Origin: Cyprinodon diabolis
Lineage: Eukaryota; Chordata; Actinopteri; Cyprinodontiformes; Cyprinodontidae
Assembly: GCA_030533445.1 (NCBI GenBank)
Contig: CM060069.1
Span: 30,758,837 to 30,822,836, forward strand
DNA length: 64,000 bases
Reading direction: 5' to 3'
Shown: positions 50,736-62,508 of the stretch, in pieces
Numbering within the stretch: the first letter of the stretch is position 1
Layout of the letters: every line of letters starts with the position of its first letter
Translations under genes and position numbers: made by a program
The notes under the pieces: generated by a model
What the model was told of the DNA's origin: nothing
Database searches by the model: none
Seen by the model: the letters and a program-made list of their open reading frames with translations, nothing else

Positions 50736-52996
50736 CGTTTCATTTTGATCTAAGTTAACATAGTACGATAGTCAATGTTCAAAGTCTTCTACTTTTCTTT
50801 TTTTTTTCAATGATTGCACTGAGCCTCTAAAGCCTGAAGGTGTTTTTATGAGTCACTCTGTCAAATTTTTTAAAGTACTTTATTATAATCCTCAGAGCTG
50901 TTGCTTGCACTTTCCTCCTTCTACTAATCAATAAATGCAATGCAAGTACTCTGTTTTATAGCATGACAAATACATTTTGCATCTGAAATGCAGTACAAAC
51001 TCCCATGGTTCTTTGGTCCATCCAGCAGCTTGCTAACATGCACAGTTTAAAGGTGCAAACAGATGTCTTGGAGGTCCAGCTTGGAGCCTCATTCCACAGG
51101 GAGTACATACTGTTCAATGTGTAAAGGGCAAGAGCATAGAGGAGTTTGTTCCGTTTTGTCAGCTTGGTGGGTTCTTTTTGCTCACATCCATCATCTGGTT
51201 AATTTCTTTTGTTCATGTTCTTCATCTGTGAAACAAGCCATACTTGAGATAGCTTTGAAAAGATAAAACAAATACAAAATATTTAGTAGTTCACCTCTGA
51301 TAGTATAAATAACATGTCTGAGTATAATAGGACAGAATTGTTCCTTTTAAGCTACAAGTACTATAAAGGAAAAGCCATTGTACCTTGCTGAATGTAGGAA
51401 GAGTATTAAGGACAGTAATCACACTAAGTGGATTGTCTCAGTCCAGAGTGAGTGGGAGACGGTCTAAGCAACCATATACTGAAGTTAGATGACTGAAGGA
51501 CTGAGGGCACTTTTATCCCAGACAAAGACAAATTGTTCCAATTAAAACAAGTGGCAACTGTTGCAACACAGGGAGGAATCCAAAAGAAGTCCCAGTTTCA
51601 TTTTAGGTAGATTAGATAGATAGAGAGATTCATAGATAGATGTCTACATTGGTCTTCTCCATGCTCTCTGTTTACCAAGGGGGATTCTGCTCTTTCTTCT
51701 CCAATCACCTCCTAATTAGAGGACTGTGTCTTTGTGTGTAGCTGCTGGAACTGGCAGCCATCTGTCAGCTCTTGCAGCTTCATCTATCAAAGCCAAGTCC
51801 ACCATGCATTCTTGAATTGCAATAAAGCTGTGAACTAAGATTATGCTAAAATGTGACAGTATTTTCTTGAAATTAAACATCAACAGCAGGGGAGCTAAAA
51901 AAAAAATCATATGGTACATCAACATAATGTCAAATCCTATCAGGGTTAATCAGAAAACCTGACTCACCAAAATGTCTGCCTGTAAAACTATGAATAAGAC
52001 ATGAATTGCTTTTGGGGATGGAACCATTATTTTTCAGCAGTCCTTTTTTTTCTCCCTCCCCTACATTTATTTCTTCATGTCTTCCTGAATTACGATGCAT
52101 TCCCGTCCTGCAGAACAAACAAATCACTCCCCTGCCCTCGTGTTTCTTTCTAACTGCTCGCCCGAGTCACTTTGCCTGGCGCATTCTTTCTTTCTGCTTC
52201 ACTGTCTTGTTCCCCACACGCTTAGTCGCTCTCTGCCAGTTTGAGTTAATGAAATTGCAAATGCCAGGCCGCAATTTGGTCTGGAATCAATCAGTGCAGA
52301 TGTGATGGGTTTGACTTGATTACATATAAAATTCTGATTTAATGCTTGGCTGCAGCCTTGTGGTTATTCTGGTCACTACTGAACAGGACGTTGAACAGGC
52401 TGGATAGACTCACTGCTCTTGTGATTTCTTGAAATATTGGTTGTTTTGATGAGCATTTGGCACTAATGTGCCATTGCAATTATAAGTGGGCTTCCCATTT
52501 CATCTGTTAAGATTCAACAGTTGAGTAAATATTTCCAGCCATTGTTGTACAGCTATAATATTCAAATGGAAGGTTTGATTGTGAACAAAGTATCGACTTT
52601 TTATTTTGATTTTTATATTAATCATTTTTATGAATATATCAAATACAAATCTTTAGATAAGGTAGGAATGGATTCATGGACTCAAACCATGTTGAGTAAG
52701 GATGTTATTGTTCCTAACTTTGTTCTCTCTCTTTAAAAAAACACTGAATATTTATGAAATGACTCAGAGAAAAAAAGACAGAAATTTACTGTATAACCCC
52801 AATATTATCTTATTCCATGTGGGCAATATTTATTATGGGCAGTCTAAGGCAATCCTGTGCACCAGTCATGGTGTTTAATAATCATCTTGATATGGCAAAC
52901 CTGTGAGGTGGGATGGACTATCTCAGCAATTAGAAGAGCGTACCATCACAGATTTAGACTGGTATGTGAACAATATATGAGGGAAATGGTTATGTG
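50736..52996. other. no gene; possible non-coding conserved DNA
   Basis: No gene or mobile element recognised. Segments near 51765-51850 and 52230-52290 are less repetitive and look like candidates for conserved non-coding sequence, which is only an impression. Confidence 0.35.
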
Positions 52997-53180
52997 TGTG
53001 ATTACTGACTTATGTTTAGGTCCGCTAGGTGGTGATCATGACTTAATGTGACAGCATAAAAGAGAGTCTGAGTGACACACCTGTGTGAAACCTGGCTGTT
53101 GAGACCCATGAAATATAGTCAGTAATAAAAGTGTCTGAGCAATACAAGACGCCTGGTCATTATCAAACACAAATATAACA
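52997..53180 (+). repeat. left LTR (184 bp) of miniature retrotransposon
   Basis: Begins TGTGATTACTG and ends AATATAACA. Aligns over its whole length with the right LTR, with scattered substitutions. Confidence 0.85.
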
Positions 53181-53526
53181 TAGTGTCAGGAGTGGGATGG
53201 AATACTAAAGCAAATATTCTGCAGGAAGTAGCTCCACGTTCATTTGAAGTGAAAACTGAAGACTGACAATTTCTGAGACGAAAACGTCGCAGTTTGTTCA
53301 AAACTCCATTAGAGCCTGTTGAGTGGAGTGAAGATTCTAAGGACTCTAAGATTATTTCTGCAACTGAAGAACATTGCGACATGGACAGTATGGGGGACAA
53401 TCCACCTGTGTTGCGAAGACCTACGAGAGTGGTGAAAATTGATTGTGCTCTATCGGTCTCATAAAATATATATGGTTATTCTTTGATGGGTTCTTTTGCA
53501 ACATTCTTACTTTAAAGAAAGGAGGA
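53181..53526 (+). pseudogene. internal remnant of LTR retrotransposon
   Basis: Only a short stretch near 53390-53460 reads like a coding tail (DNPPVLRRPTRVVKIDCALS then stop), reminiscent of the basic C-terminus of a retrotransposon polyprotein. No protease, reverse transcriptase or integrase is present. The 93-codon minus-strand frame over it is a shadow. Confidence 0.55.
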
Positions 53527-53566
53527 TGTGATGATTGAATTATGTTTAGGTCCACTAGGTGACGAT

Positions 53567-54836
53567 CAGTGTTGGGCACGTTACTTTGAAAAAGTAATTA
53601 GTTATAGCACTAGTTACTTCTCCCAAAAAGTAACTGAGTTACTAACTGAGTTACTCCACAATAAAAGTAACTAGTTACTAGTAAAAGTAACTATTGCGTT
53701 ACTTTTGCGTTTCTCGCCCCCGTACCCCTCACCACCCAGCCCCCACCTTCTCGCCGTGTGTTTCCAAAGCCAGCTGAATAGAGAGGACGACAAAGACAAG
53801 AACCTGCAGAGAGTTTTGCATTTATTGCAACTCAATGTAAATGATATCAGGGGGAACGCGATGTGAAGTTTTTTAACAGGGCATTCAGATCTGGTGAGTA
53901 TATGAAATTAATAACTGGGGATGTCTAATTCTGAAATCCTGTGTGTTTGGGTTGTTATAGATACTGCAACATCTATCTATCCATCTATCTATCTAGATGT
54001 ATACTCTGCGTGTGACATAAAATATGGATCTCCATCCCTGCCACAAAGGCCATCAAATAATGTTTAAAATAAAAAATACAGTAGGTTGAAAAGTCAGAGT
54101 ATCCATCCATCCATCCATCCATCCATCCAGATTTCTCCCTTTCATTTGATCGTTCCCGCTCTCCATAGTTCTCCTGTGGCGCGAGCACAGGGCGACTGGT
54201 GCGCGCCTTTAGCGAGCATGCGCGTTTCCTGTCGCTTGCGCGGTGACTCGTGCCGCCTGCGCTGTGCGGAGATGCAGAGGAAACCGTATCTGATGGGGAA
54301 ACGCAGCTCGACGTAACACCGGTATTTCCATGTGGAAAACGCTGTTTTGCTGCTGGAGTCATCCTCACTCTCCATCTCTCTGTGTGTGCTGTACGTTAAC
54401 ACCCGCCAGCAGAAACACCCACCTACCCAACTGACAGACGGAATCTCACTATACATCAGCCATTCTCATCCTCTCCTCTCCCATGACAAGGCGCGCACCT
54501 CTGGATGACCTAAAAATAATCTTTAATATCTCTTAAACAAAAGTAGCACAAACAATATTTTTTTCTGCGCAAATCTGCACTAACGTTGCACTAACCATTC
54601 AGTCTATTTGCAGAGTTTTTGGACGTGGGTGGGGTGTCAGCTTCACGCAGCTGCGCACGAGTCCTATCATGAAAAAAGGTTCATTGTGCGACCTGAGTAA
54701 CGCGCAGTAACGGGGTGTCTGCAATGGTAACTGCGTTATAGTTACAGTCAAAGTAATTAGTTAGATTACTCGTTACTAAAAGAAGGTAACGGCGTTAGTA
54801 ACGCCGTTACTTTCAACGCCGTTAGTCCCATCACTG
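53567..54836. mobile_element. non-autonomous hAT-type element, copy B (1270 bp)
   Basis: Same ends as copy A, with a perfect 8-bp duplication GTGACGAT (53559-53566 and 54837-54844). It sits inside the right LTR of the miniature retrotransposon, so it is younger than that element. Short (ATCT)n and (CATC)n arrays lie at 53970-53997 and 54099-54129. Frames on the minus strand (up to 127 codons) run through microsatellite and are not convincing genes. Confidence 0.93.
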
Positions 54837-54993
54837 GTGACGATCATGACTTTGTGTGACAACATAAAAGGGAGTCTGTGTGACACACCTGTGTGAAACC
54901 TGGCTGATGAGACCCATGAAATACAATCACTAATAATAGTGTCTGAGCAATACAAGACGTCTGGTCATTATTGAATACAAATCTAACATTGTG

Positions 54994-56195
54994 TAAGAAG
55001 AAACATTTTTAGATCTATGAGTTAATTTTATAAAAAACATAAGCAGAACCAAAAGTGTTACATTTATATATATTTTTTAGGGTATATCTTTTTATCTGGG
55101 TTGGATTTTTTTTTCTTCTTAATAAATATTGTGGAGTATTTTCGCAAATCATGTTATTTATTTGCAAAGACTTTGCATTTCGCAAATCTTTTAAAAGACC
55201 CGCCCTCTCCACTTCAAACAAAAAAGCAAATGCACAGCCCATTTCTCTTCGTGCATGCTCTGTTTAAAAGTTGCTTTTTCAAAGCTCATACAAGCTTACT
55301 GTGCCCGAGTGTCAGCCCCAAATACCTCAATTATTATATAGAGCAGGGAGTACATAGTGGACATTATAGCAAACCAAGTTAACTGATCGTTTGGACAGAT
55401 GATCACTGCTTTTTGCTGCCCATTGGTCACATAACACCATGCGATGCCTGCGCCATCTCTGTTATTAGTCGCCGCTGTCTGGTAGCAACAGCCTATGGGA
55501 ACAGCGGGTCGCTATGACAGCTAATACCATAATGCTTTGCAAGGAGAGCTCTCAGCACTGAGCATTCTGGGATATATCTGCCTCTTCCGAGGTCTGTCTT
55601 TGCTTCTCATACATTTTGAAGGCACTTTTCCCTCTTACGAACCTTGGCCATTTTCAAAGAACAACAGTGAAAAAGGTGAGCTTCAATGACCGTCTGAAAC
55701 CATAGCTCACCACACGTATGCGACTGAAAGTGTGCATGCGCAGAAAAAGATAGCTAACAGGGGACGAGCATGTCCCTAATGCTCTTCCTTACGTAAACAT
55801 ATCACCAGACAAATTGACAATTAGGAGGACCACTTATCACTCAGATGATAAATAGAAATAAAAATCATCCTCTATAACTTTAAATACTTGGTTGTAACAT
55901 TTATTCTGAACTGATAATTCAACATAATAAAACTTTAAAAGGTCTGCTAAATGAATACACAAAGTATGGTATATGCATGTAATGTGTTCTCTTTAACTTA
56001 CAAAGGTTGACATTTCATGTCAATTAAACACATTTTACTTCAAAATAAAAAAGTGAGATTTTATAATTATTTTTATGCAAGCTACAGATACCAGCAAGAG
56101 CTGATTACACATTCTCAATTTATTCATTCAAAAACAAACAGAATCATCATAATCATCTTTATTTTGTAATTGCAATTTAAAATGTCAGTAATATA
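54994..56195. other. no gene; GC-richer island near 55.4-55.75 kb
   Basis: AT-rich edges surround a moderately GC-rich stretch (about 55435-55760). It includes a consensus-like splice donor context 'aaaaaggtgagct' near 55670. No frame, known repeat or promoter element supports a gene call. Confidence 0.35.
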
Positions 56196-56368
56196 ATTCA
56201 TCTGCATTTCCATCACACTAAGGAAACAGTAGGCAGCCTCAAGCACCCAGGGAGAAACCTGTTGTTCAGAGACCCAGTGGGGCAGTATGTGAGGTTCAAA
56301 CCGGGTATTCACAGCCTTCTTCAGAACACAAGCGCTCTGTTCTAACCTCTAGGACACCACAGCTCATA
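56196..56368 (-). repeat. tRNA-derived SINE, minus strand
   Basis: On the minus strand the order is an A box 'gtcctagaggtt', a B box 'ggtttgaacctc' and a body 'ctgggtctctgaac', as in the copy at 30405. The tRNA-like head is at the right end. Confidence 0.8.
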
Positions 56369-56479
56369 GCTAGACAAGTTACAGCACTTTTTAAGTCACT
56401 GGTTTAATGGAGCCTAGGTGGAAGTTCAATTCAACAAACTCCTTACTCACCCTTACCCATCACCAACACAGGCCAATTA

Positions 56480-57050
56480 GCTTTGAACCACACCACCACT
56501 AAAGCCAGTCAGCATCCAGAGTTCACCCTAAAAGGGTCTCCAAATCTACATCTCAGTCTGCTACCCAAGAACAGGCAGTGGTTGCGCTATGTCAGACTGA
56601 CTCAGACGATCCTGATTCAACCCACTTCCATCCCCTTCTCCAACATCGTAACTAAAGCTTCAGAGTTTTATTCCTCCCTGACTCTTACTCCGTTGCCTGT
56701 TTCATCTAAATTGGTCGGGCAGAAGACCGCCATGTTGAGCCCAAGGGGAGTTTTTCCTCTCCACTGTTGCATCATGCTTGCTCATCATAGACAGTTTGAT
56801 GCAACCTGTGTTATCCCAGCTGGGCCTCTATCTATAGGTCCCCTAGTCAAGCACTGGTATGAGCTCAATTCAGTCGTCTGGATCTCATCATACAGCAGTC
56901 TTGGACTGACCAACTTCATCTATCTCCACTCCACCACCGGTTTCAGGCCTGGGGGGAAAGATCCCATGTTCTACCAAAGTAAATTCAGCGCTAATGTTTC
57001 CTGGTCAGGACTGAGTGCCAAAGACTAAAGCAATTGTGTCAATAACAATC
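56480..57050 (+). repeat. probable repeat-derived sequence with a 181-codon frame
   Basis: Contains 'actccgttgcctgttt..tctaaattggtcggg.agaagaccgcca' and 'ggggagtttttcctctccactgttgc'. I link these with the 3' region of a fish non-LTR family that also appears at 59085-59280. The longest open frame of the window (56483-57028) lies over it, but it has no recognised domain and is most likely accidental. Confidence 0.4.
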
Positions 57051-58429
57051 TTCTAATTGTCTTTTCTTTCTGTGTGATGTTTTCCAGACTAAACTGAGAT
57101 ACAATAAACCTTAACAGCAGTAAATAATTTCTCCTGCCAACTTTCATATCATTCTTTATACAAGTATTGCACACTAAACTCCTGCCTCAAATTTTTTAAA
57201 GCTGGCTGAAAAAGGTAATCTAAAAAAGAACAAATTTCTACTCTTTTTAGTTAATATATGCCAGCCAACATTTTTTTATTTTCTTTTGTTTTATCATATG
57301 TTTGTTTAAATCATATCAGGTAAATAAGTGAGATAAAATCTTTATAAACAAGCCTGTGTTTCAATTTAAATGAAGATGCTCTTATGCAAAATTTTTGCAT
57401 GAACCGCTTTATTTACTGTGCTAGAAACATTTATTAAAGATATAGATTTTTTTGCATATGGCTAAACTCATCTTTATATTTTTCTAAACATCAAAAGTCT
57501 CCCCCGAATACAAATGTTTTAAGCAAAATAAAATTTTACCAAAATCACTGTAAGAACAATTTTACCAGTGAAATCAAGATTGTTACCAATTGGTATTCCT
57601 GTGTAATGCTTTCGTCTATTTACCTCAGAGATTGTCTGGGGTCAAGATGAACATGGAAGAGGGTTGCTTTCCATACCACATGTTTTAAACCATTATCACA
57701 GTGATAAATCTAAACCTTTTCATTTTTCTGTAACCCAGATATTTCTTTTCTGCATTTTCAAAATTACAAAAAATCTGAGGTGCACAACCCCAGATACTAG
57801 CACGGTTGGGGACGAAGAGGTATTTTTCTAAATAGTCCTATAATTTACACCAAACCTTGTGGGTGAATTTCTTACCAAGAAGCAAATTTGTAGCCTTGCC
57901 TGACCAAAGCACAATGTTCTAGAAGTTAAAATGCCCAGTAATCAGGCTGGTTGATTGCAAAGGTTGTTATGGTGGCTTAGGAATATCATTTATTAGTCCT
58001 CCAAAACCCTGACAGCCCAGGGTGCAGACCAGGAAGCAGAGTCGTAGTTTAACACACCTCTGTGCAGCTTCTCTACCTCTACCCAGACAGTGTCTTCCAC
58101 ATGACCGAAATCAAATAAATTAGAAAAGAATCCTAAAGGAGTAAATCATAATACTTTAAAATATCTCCTATCAGAAAAAAAAGTAAAAGCAATTAAATGT
58201 GGGTCATTCAACATATGATCTCTTTCTTCTAAAGTCTGTTAGTTAATGATGTCTGTTAGATAATGATTTTTGATAATGAAATTGATTTATGTCGTATTAC
58301 AGGAACTTGGCTGCAGCAATAGGCTTATGTGAACATAAATGAGGCAACTCCCTCTAGTTAGCTTCTGTTTGCAGATTGATTCTATTAGGAAAAGGATCAT
58401 TGGCATCTCACTATGTCAAGGCTCAGGCA
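57051..58429. other. no gene recognised
   Basis: AT-rich spacer with no recognised elements. Confidence 0.5.
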
Positions 58430-58735
58430 AGACAATCAGTAAGATTACTCTAAAAGTGTTTAAGTCAAAAGGCAGAATCCAGCAGGGGTCCAAAGACAGG
58501 TCAGGGAAACAGACAGGCTCAGTGGTCCAAAGGCAGAACGGGTCAGGATCAGGCAATCAGAACTCAATCAGGTATGATAGAGAACTCTCACTAAAGGCTC
58601 AAGAATAATCTTGAATGACTGGAAGCAGGCAGGTTTAACCAGGTTAAACCAGATCAGATGGGAACAGGCACACTCAGTGGTTGAGAGGCAGAATAGGTAA
58701 TCAGAAACACTAAGGTAACGCTGGCACCTGAGTTT
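58430..58735 (-). repeat. LTR-like repeat fragment, copy 2
   Basis: Same ordered blocks and orientation as 16481-16770. It passes directly into LINE-like sequence on the right. Boundaries uncertain. Confidence 0.45.
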
Positions 58736-58737
58736 CT

Positions 58738-59280
58738 GAGCATCTCTAAAGTTATGCTTCTATAGGCTTAGACTGCTGGAGGTCATAGGGACCCCTTTTT
58801 CACCGTTCTATCGCTATTCTACCACTCTGCAGAATTTTTTTGTTCAATCTCTAATGTTGAACTGCTTTTTCCATAGTAATTTCAGCTGGTCTGTTCCTAT
58901 TTGGCTGTGACTCCATCCTGGAGAGAAATATCAGCTGTGCTGCTGCCATCAACACCTTTGTTTATAGATTTTCGAGATCAGCCTTTTTTTTAGTGTGGTC
59001 CAGTTTCTTTGACTGTGAATAATTGTATAAGCTGTCTTTCATCCTCTGACATGGGAGCTGGCTCAGAGCTAATCTGCCTTCTGCTGGAGGTTTCTTTCTG
59101 CTAAGGGGGTTTTTCCTCTCCACTGTCGCTACAAGCATGCTTAGTGTGAGGGATTGCCTCAACTGGTTTTTCTTAGATAGAAATATCTGAATCAGACTGT
59201 AAGATCTGGTATAATTGTAAAGAGCCTTGCAATAACGTGTTTTGAATTGGCACTATATAAATAAACTGAATTGAATTACT
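58738..59280 (+). mobile_element. non-LTR retrotransposon 3' region (Rex1/Babar-like?)
   Basis: Contains 'gctaatctgccttctgctgg', 'aggtttctttctgctaaggg', 'tttttcctctccactgtcgc', 'cagactgtaagatctggtat' and 'gaattggcactatataaata', and ends in ACTGAATTGAATT. I remember this series as the 3' region of an abundant percomorph non-LTR family whose tail is an ATTGA repeat. Non-coding here. Confidence 0.6.
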
Positions 59281-59472
59281 CTCTGGTAGCTTTTACTATC
59301 AGTAAGGGGTAAAGTCATGAATTACTACTGTACTTGGAAGTTTATAGAAGCTCTAATAAATTTAAAGAAGTAAAGTAGAATTTACAAAATAAACTATTGC
59401 ATTTATATTAAAATGATACTTATGGTAATAGTTTGTGGTAAATAAATTCATCTTAAATTGGGACCTACTGTG

Positions 59473-59950
59473 TGTCAAGTGGGCTGGAGGTTTGGCAGGA
59501 CCCAAATGCAGACACTGAAGCTGAAGTAGCTTCTTGTAGATTTAATAATAAAACGGGTAACAGAAGCAAAATCCAAAAACATAAATCCACAAAAATCCAA
59601 AACTACTGAAAACCAGGGATACTCACAACAAGGGGGCAAATAAATGACAACAAACCAGCAACAATGACTGAGCAGGAGGTGCATTTATGGAAGAGAGAAA
59701 AAAAAGACCAGGCTAATCAGCTGATTGGGAGCAGGTGTGAACAGAGGATTCTAGCAAGGAGCTAGGGAAAAGGAGACCAACACAGGAAGGCAACAGAGGG
59801 CAAATAAAAAAATACCTTAGAACTCAAATACATCCAGAAAACACCACAAAATAGGAATTAAATCAATAAAACTAGAAATCAAAGAATACATGGATCAAAA
59901 TGAAACTGAAAACTCAAAAAGAAAGCTTAAATAGAATTAAAATCCTGACA
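59473..59950 (-). mobile_element. probable solo LTR, 478 bp
   Basis: Begins TGTCAAGTGG and ends ATCCTGACA; flanks CTGTG and CTGTA match at 4 of 5. Same family as the solo LTR at 33549-33892, with an extra 3' part. In the minus sense it shows TATA-like 'cataaatgcacc' and a 'ttattattaaa' region before the probable R-U5 part. Confidence 0.75.
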
Positions 59951-59955
59951 CTGTA

Positions 59956-60139
59956 TTTCTCAGCTGATTAAATATATATAAATTAAAAGATTTTTCTAAA
60001 CTACCCCTGGAATGAATGTTAGCAATAAGAAAGGGGCCTAATGTAAAGCTTTTGAGGTCACACTGGACTTATTGCAATCTCAAAAGCCTTGTTTGTCTTA
60101 GTAGTAATTTTACAATGACACAGTACTGCTCTATACAAA

Positions 60140-60177
<38 letters not shown>

Positions 60178-61329
60178 CCACTGATATCAAAATTAACACT
60201 CTCATCCCAAAGGGACAAAATAATCAACAGGTGTTGTTTCCAGAATGGACTTCAGAAATGTTACCTTCAATTATTATTTTGCGTATAAAAACGCACAGAA
60301 ATCACTGCTGGGTGCTACAATAGCAACAACAGCAAGATTTGAACAGCTTTGAATAAAAACATTAAAAAAAGAAAGATAACATACCCTTCTATGTTTTAAA
60401 TACAATCAAAATCTGGAGATGATGAATATCTGCATATCCAGCCTCAGCTGAAAGACAGCCATGCCCTGTTGCATAGAGAACAAAAACCAGCAGTGGATGA
60501 ATTTGAGTATTAAATATGACAAGGAAACATGATAAAGCTCCACATAAAAGAAGTTAAACAGACAATAAATGGAGATTGAATGCCTATAGTAGGTATTGCT
60601 TATAAGGAAAAACTACACATTTTTATGCAAAAATAAAACACATTTAAAGCTATTTTCTAAGTTTTTAAATATAATGCTGAAGTTACAAAACCAAGTAACA
60701 TATTATCAGCATTTTTATTTTTTATACCTATTCTGCAAAGGACTTCAGGAATACATAAAAAGAGCTTAATGTTAAACTTCAAATACGCTTAGAAGCACTA
60801 TTAAACTTTCTGGTTTGGTAATAAAGGGCTCATCCTTCACATAAATCTGCTTCTGTGTAGCTTTTTGACTCACTTATCTATTCCAAAGTGGTGGTGCACA
60901 ATTACCACCTGAAAAATGCCACATAAGGCTTCACTTCCCTCTATTTCTTATCAAATCCAGTGCAGCTGTGCTGACACATAAAGGGCAAAAATCATAAAGA
61001 AAGTGTCCCTTTCACATGGGCTGTATTGGCAAGATGAAGTTCTGGGTAAATCTCTTACCTACCGTATGTGTTGAACAGTAGCAAGGCAATGGGAAATACG
61101 AACAACACCAATGCTACCTTTTTTTATTTCTGTTTATTCTGTTGGCTTTAAAGCTTTTCTATTGCAATTATTATTATTATTTTTTTTTATTATAGAGCTT
61201 ATAAGAGTGCTTTGAAAAAGTGCTGTTAAGTGTTGAAATTTTAAATTATTTATCTAACATCCACCAACTACATTAAGATTTTACTTTAGGTGGCTGATTA
61301 ACACAGAAATGGGCTCAATCAGTGAAAGA
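59956..61329. other. no gene; (AT)n microsatellite
   Basis: AT-rich spacer with an (AT)n array at about 60141-60175. Confidence 0.6.
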
Positions 61330-61337
61330 AAAATGAT

Positions 61338-61743
61338 CAGTGTTGGGCACGTTACTTTGAAAAAGTAATTAGTTATAGTTACTAGTTACTTCTCCCAAAA
61401 AGTAACTGAGTTACTAACTGAGTTACTCCACAATAAAAGTAACTAGTTACTAGTAAAAGTAACTATTGCGTTACTTTTGCGTTTCTCGCCCCCGTACCCC
61501 TCACCACCCAGCCCCCACCTTCTCGTGGTGTGATTCAAAAGCCAGCTGAATAGAGCGGACGACAAAGACAAGAACCTGCAGAGAGTTTTGCATTTATTCC
61601 AACTCAATGTAAATGACATCAGGGGGGAACGCCATGTGAAGTTTTTTAACAGGGCATTCAGATCTGGTGAGTATATGAAATTAATAACTGGGGATGTCTA
61701 ATTCTGAAATCCTGTGTGTTTGGGTTGTTATAGATACTGTAAC

Positions 61744-61804
<61 letters not shown>

Positions 61805-62500
61805 GATGTATACTCTGTGTGTGACATAAAATATGGATCTCCATCCCTGCCACAAAGGCCATCAAATAATGTTTAAAATAAAAAATACAGTAGGTTGAAA
61901 AGTCAGAGTATCCATCCATCCATCCATCCATCCATCCATCCAGATTTCTCCCTTTCATTTGATCGTTCACGCTCTCCATAGTTCTCCTGTGGCGCGAGCA
62001 CAGGGCGACTGGTGCGCGCCTTTAGCGAGCATGCGCGTTTCCTGTCGCTTGCGCGGTGACTCGTGCCGCCTGCGCTGTGCGGAGATGCAGAGGAAACCGT
62101 ATCTGATGGGGAAACGCAGCTCGACGTAACACCGGTATTTCCATCAGGAAAACGCTGTTTGCTGCTGGATCCTCCTCACTCTCCATCTCTCTGTGTGTGC
62201 TGTACGTTAACACCCGCCAGCGGAAACACCCACCTACCCAACTGACAGACGGAATCTCACTATACATCAGCCATTCTCATCCTCCCCTCTCTCATGACAA
62301 GGCGCGCACCTCTGGATGACCTAAAAATAATCTTTAATATCTCTTAAACAAAAGTAGCACAAACAATATTTTTTTCTGCACAAATCTGCACTAACGTTGC
62401 ACTAACCATTCAGTCTATTTGCAGAGTTTTTTGACGTACCTAAAAGAAGGTAACGGCGTTAGTAACGCCGTTACTTTCAACGCCGTTAGTCCCATCACTG
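61338..62500. mobile_element. non-autonomous hAT-type element, copy C (1163 bp, internally deleted)
   Basis: Same ends as copies A and B with a perfect 8-bp duplication AAAATGAT (61330-61337 and 62501-62508). About 150 bp present in A and B near the right end (GGGTGTCAGC... to ...ACTCGTTACT) are missing at about 62435, leaving the terminal repeat itself. The (ATCT)n array is expanded to about 60 bp (61744-61805). Confidence 0.93.
61744..61805. repeat. (ATCT)n microsatellite in hAT copy C
   Basis: About 15 uninterrupted units; copies A and B carry roughly half as many, interrupted units at the same place. Confidence 0.95.
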
Positions 62501-62508
62501 AAAATGAT

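Larger units (their letters stand above)
52997..54988 (+). mobile_element. miniature LTR retrotransposon interrupted by hAT copy B
   Basis: Two direct LTR copies of 184 bp flank a 346-bp internal region (53181-53526). The left LTR is 52997-53180. The right LTR is 53527-54988 once the 1270-bp hAT insertion and its 8-bp duplication are removed. After the left LTR comes a primer-binding-site-like 'gtgtcaggagtggga'. Before the right LTR comes a polypurine tract 'aaagaaaggagga'. The internal part is far too short for gag-pol. Flanking bases (ATGTG versus TTGTG) match at 4 of 5. Confidence 0.85.

Noticed and set aside
54086..54456. Frames of 76-127 codons inside hAT copies (also 26763-27041, 62022-62267)
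   Set aside because: They cross microsatellites, differ between near-identical copies by frameshifts and show no transposase motif.
56483..57028. Longest open frame in the window, 181 codons
   Set aside because: No recognisable domain, low-complexity start, and it overlies sequence resembling a dispersed non-LTR 3' region. Most likely accidental.
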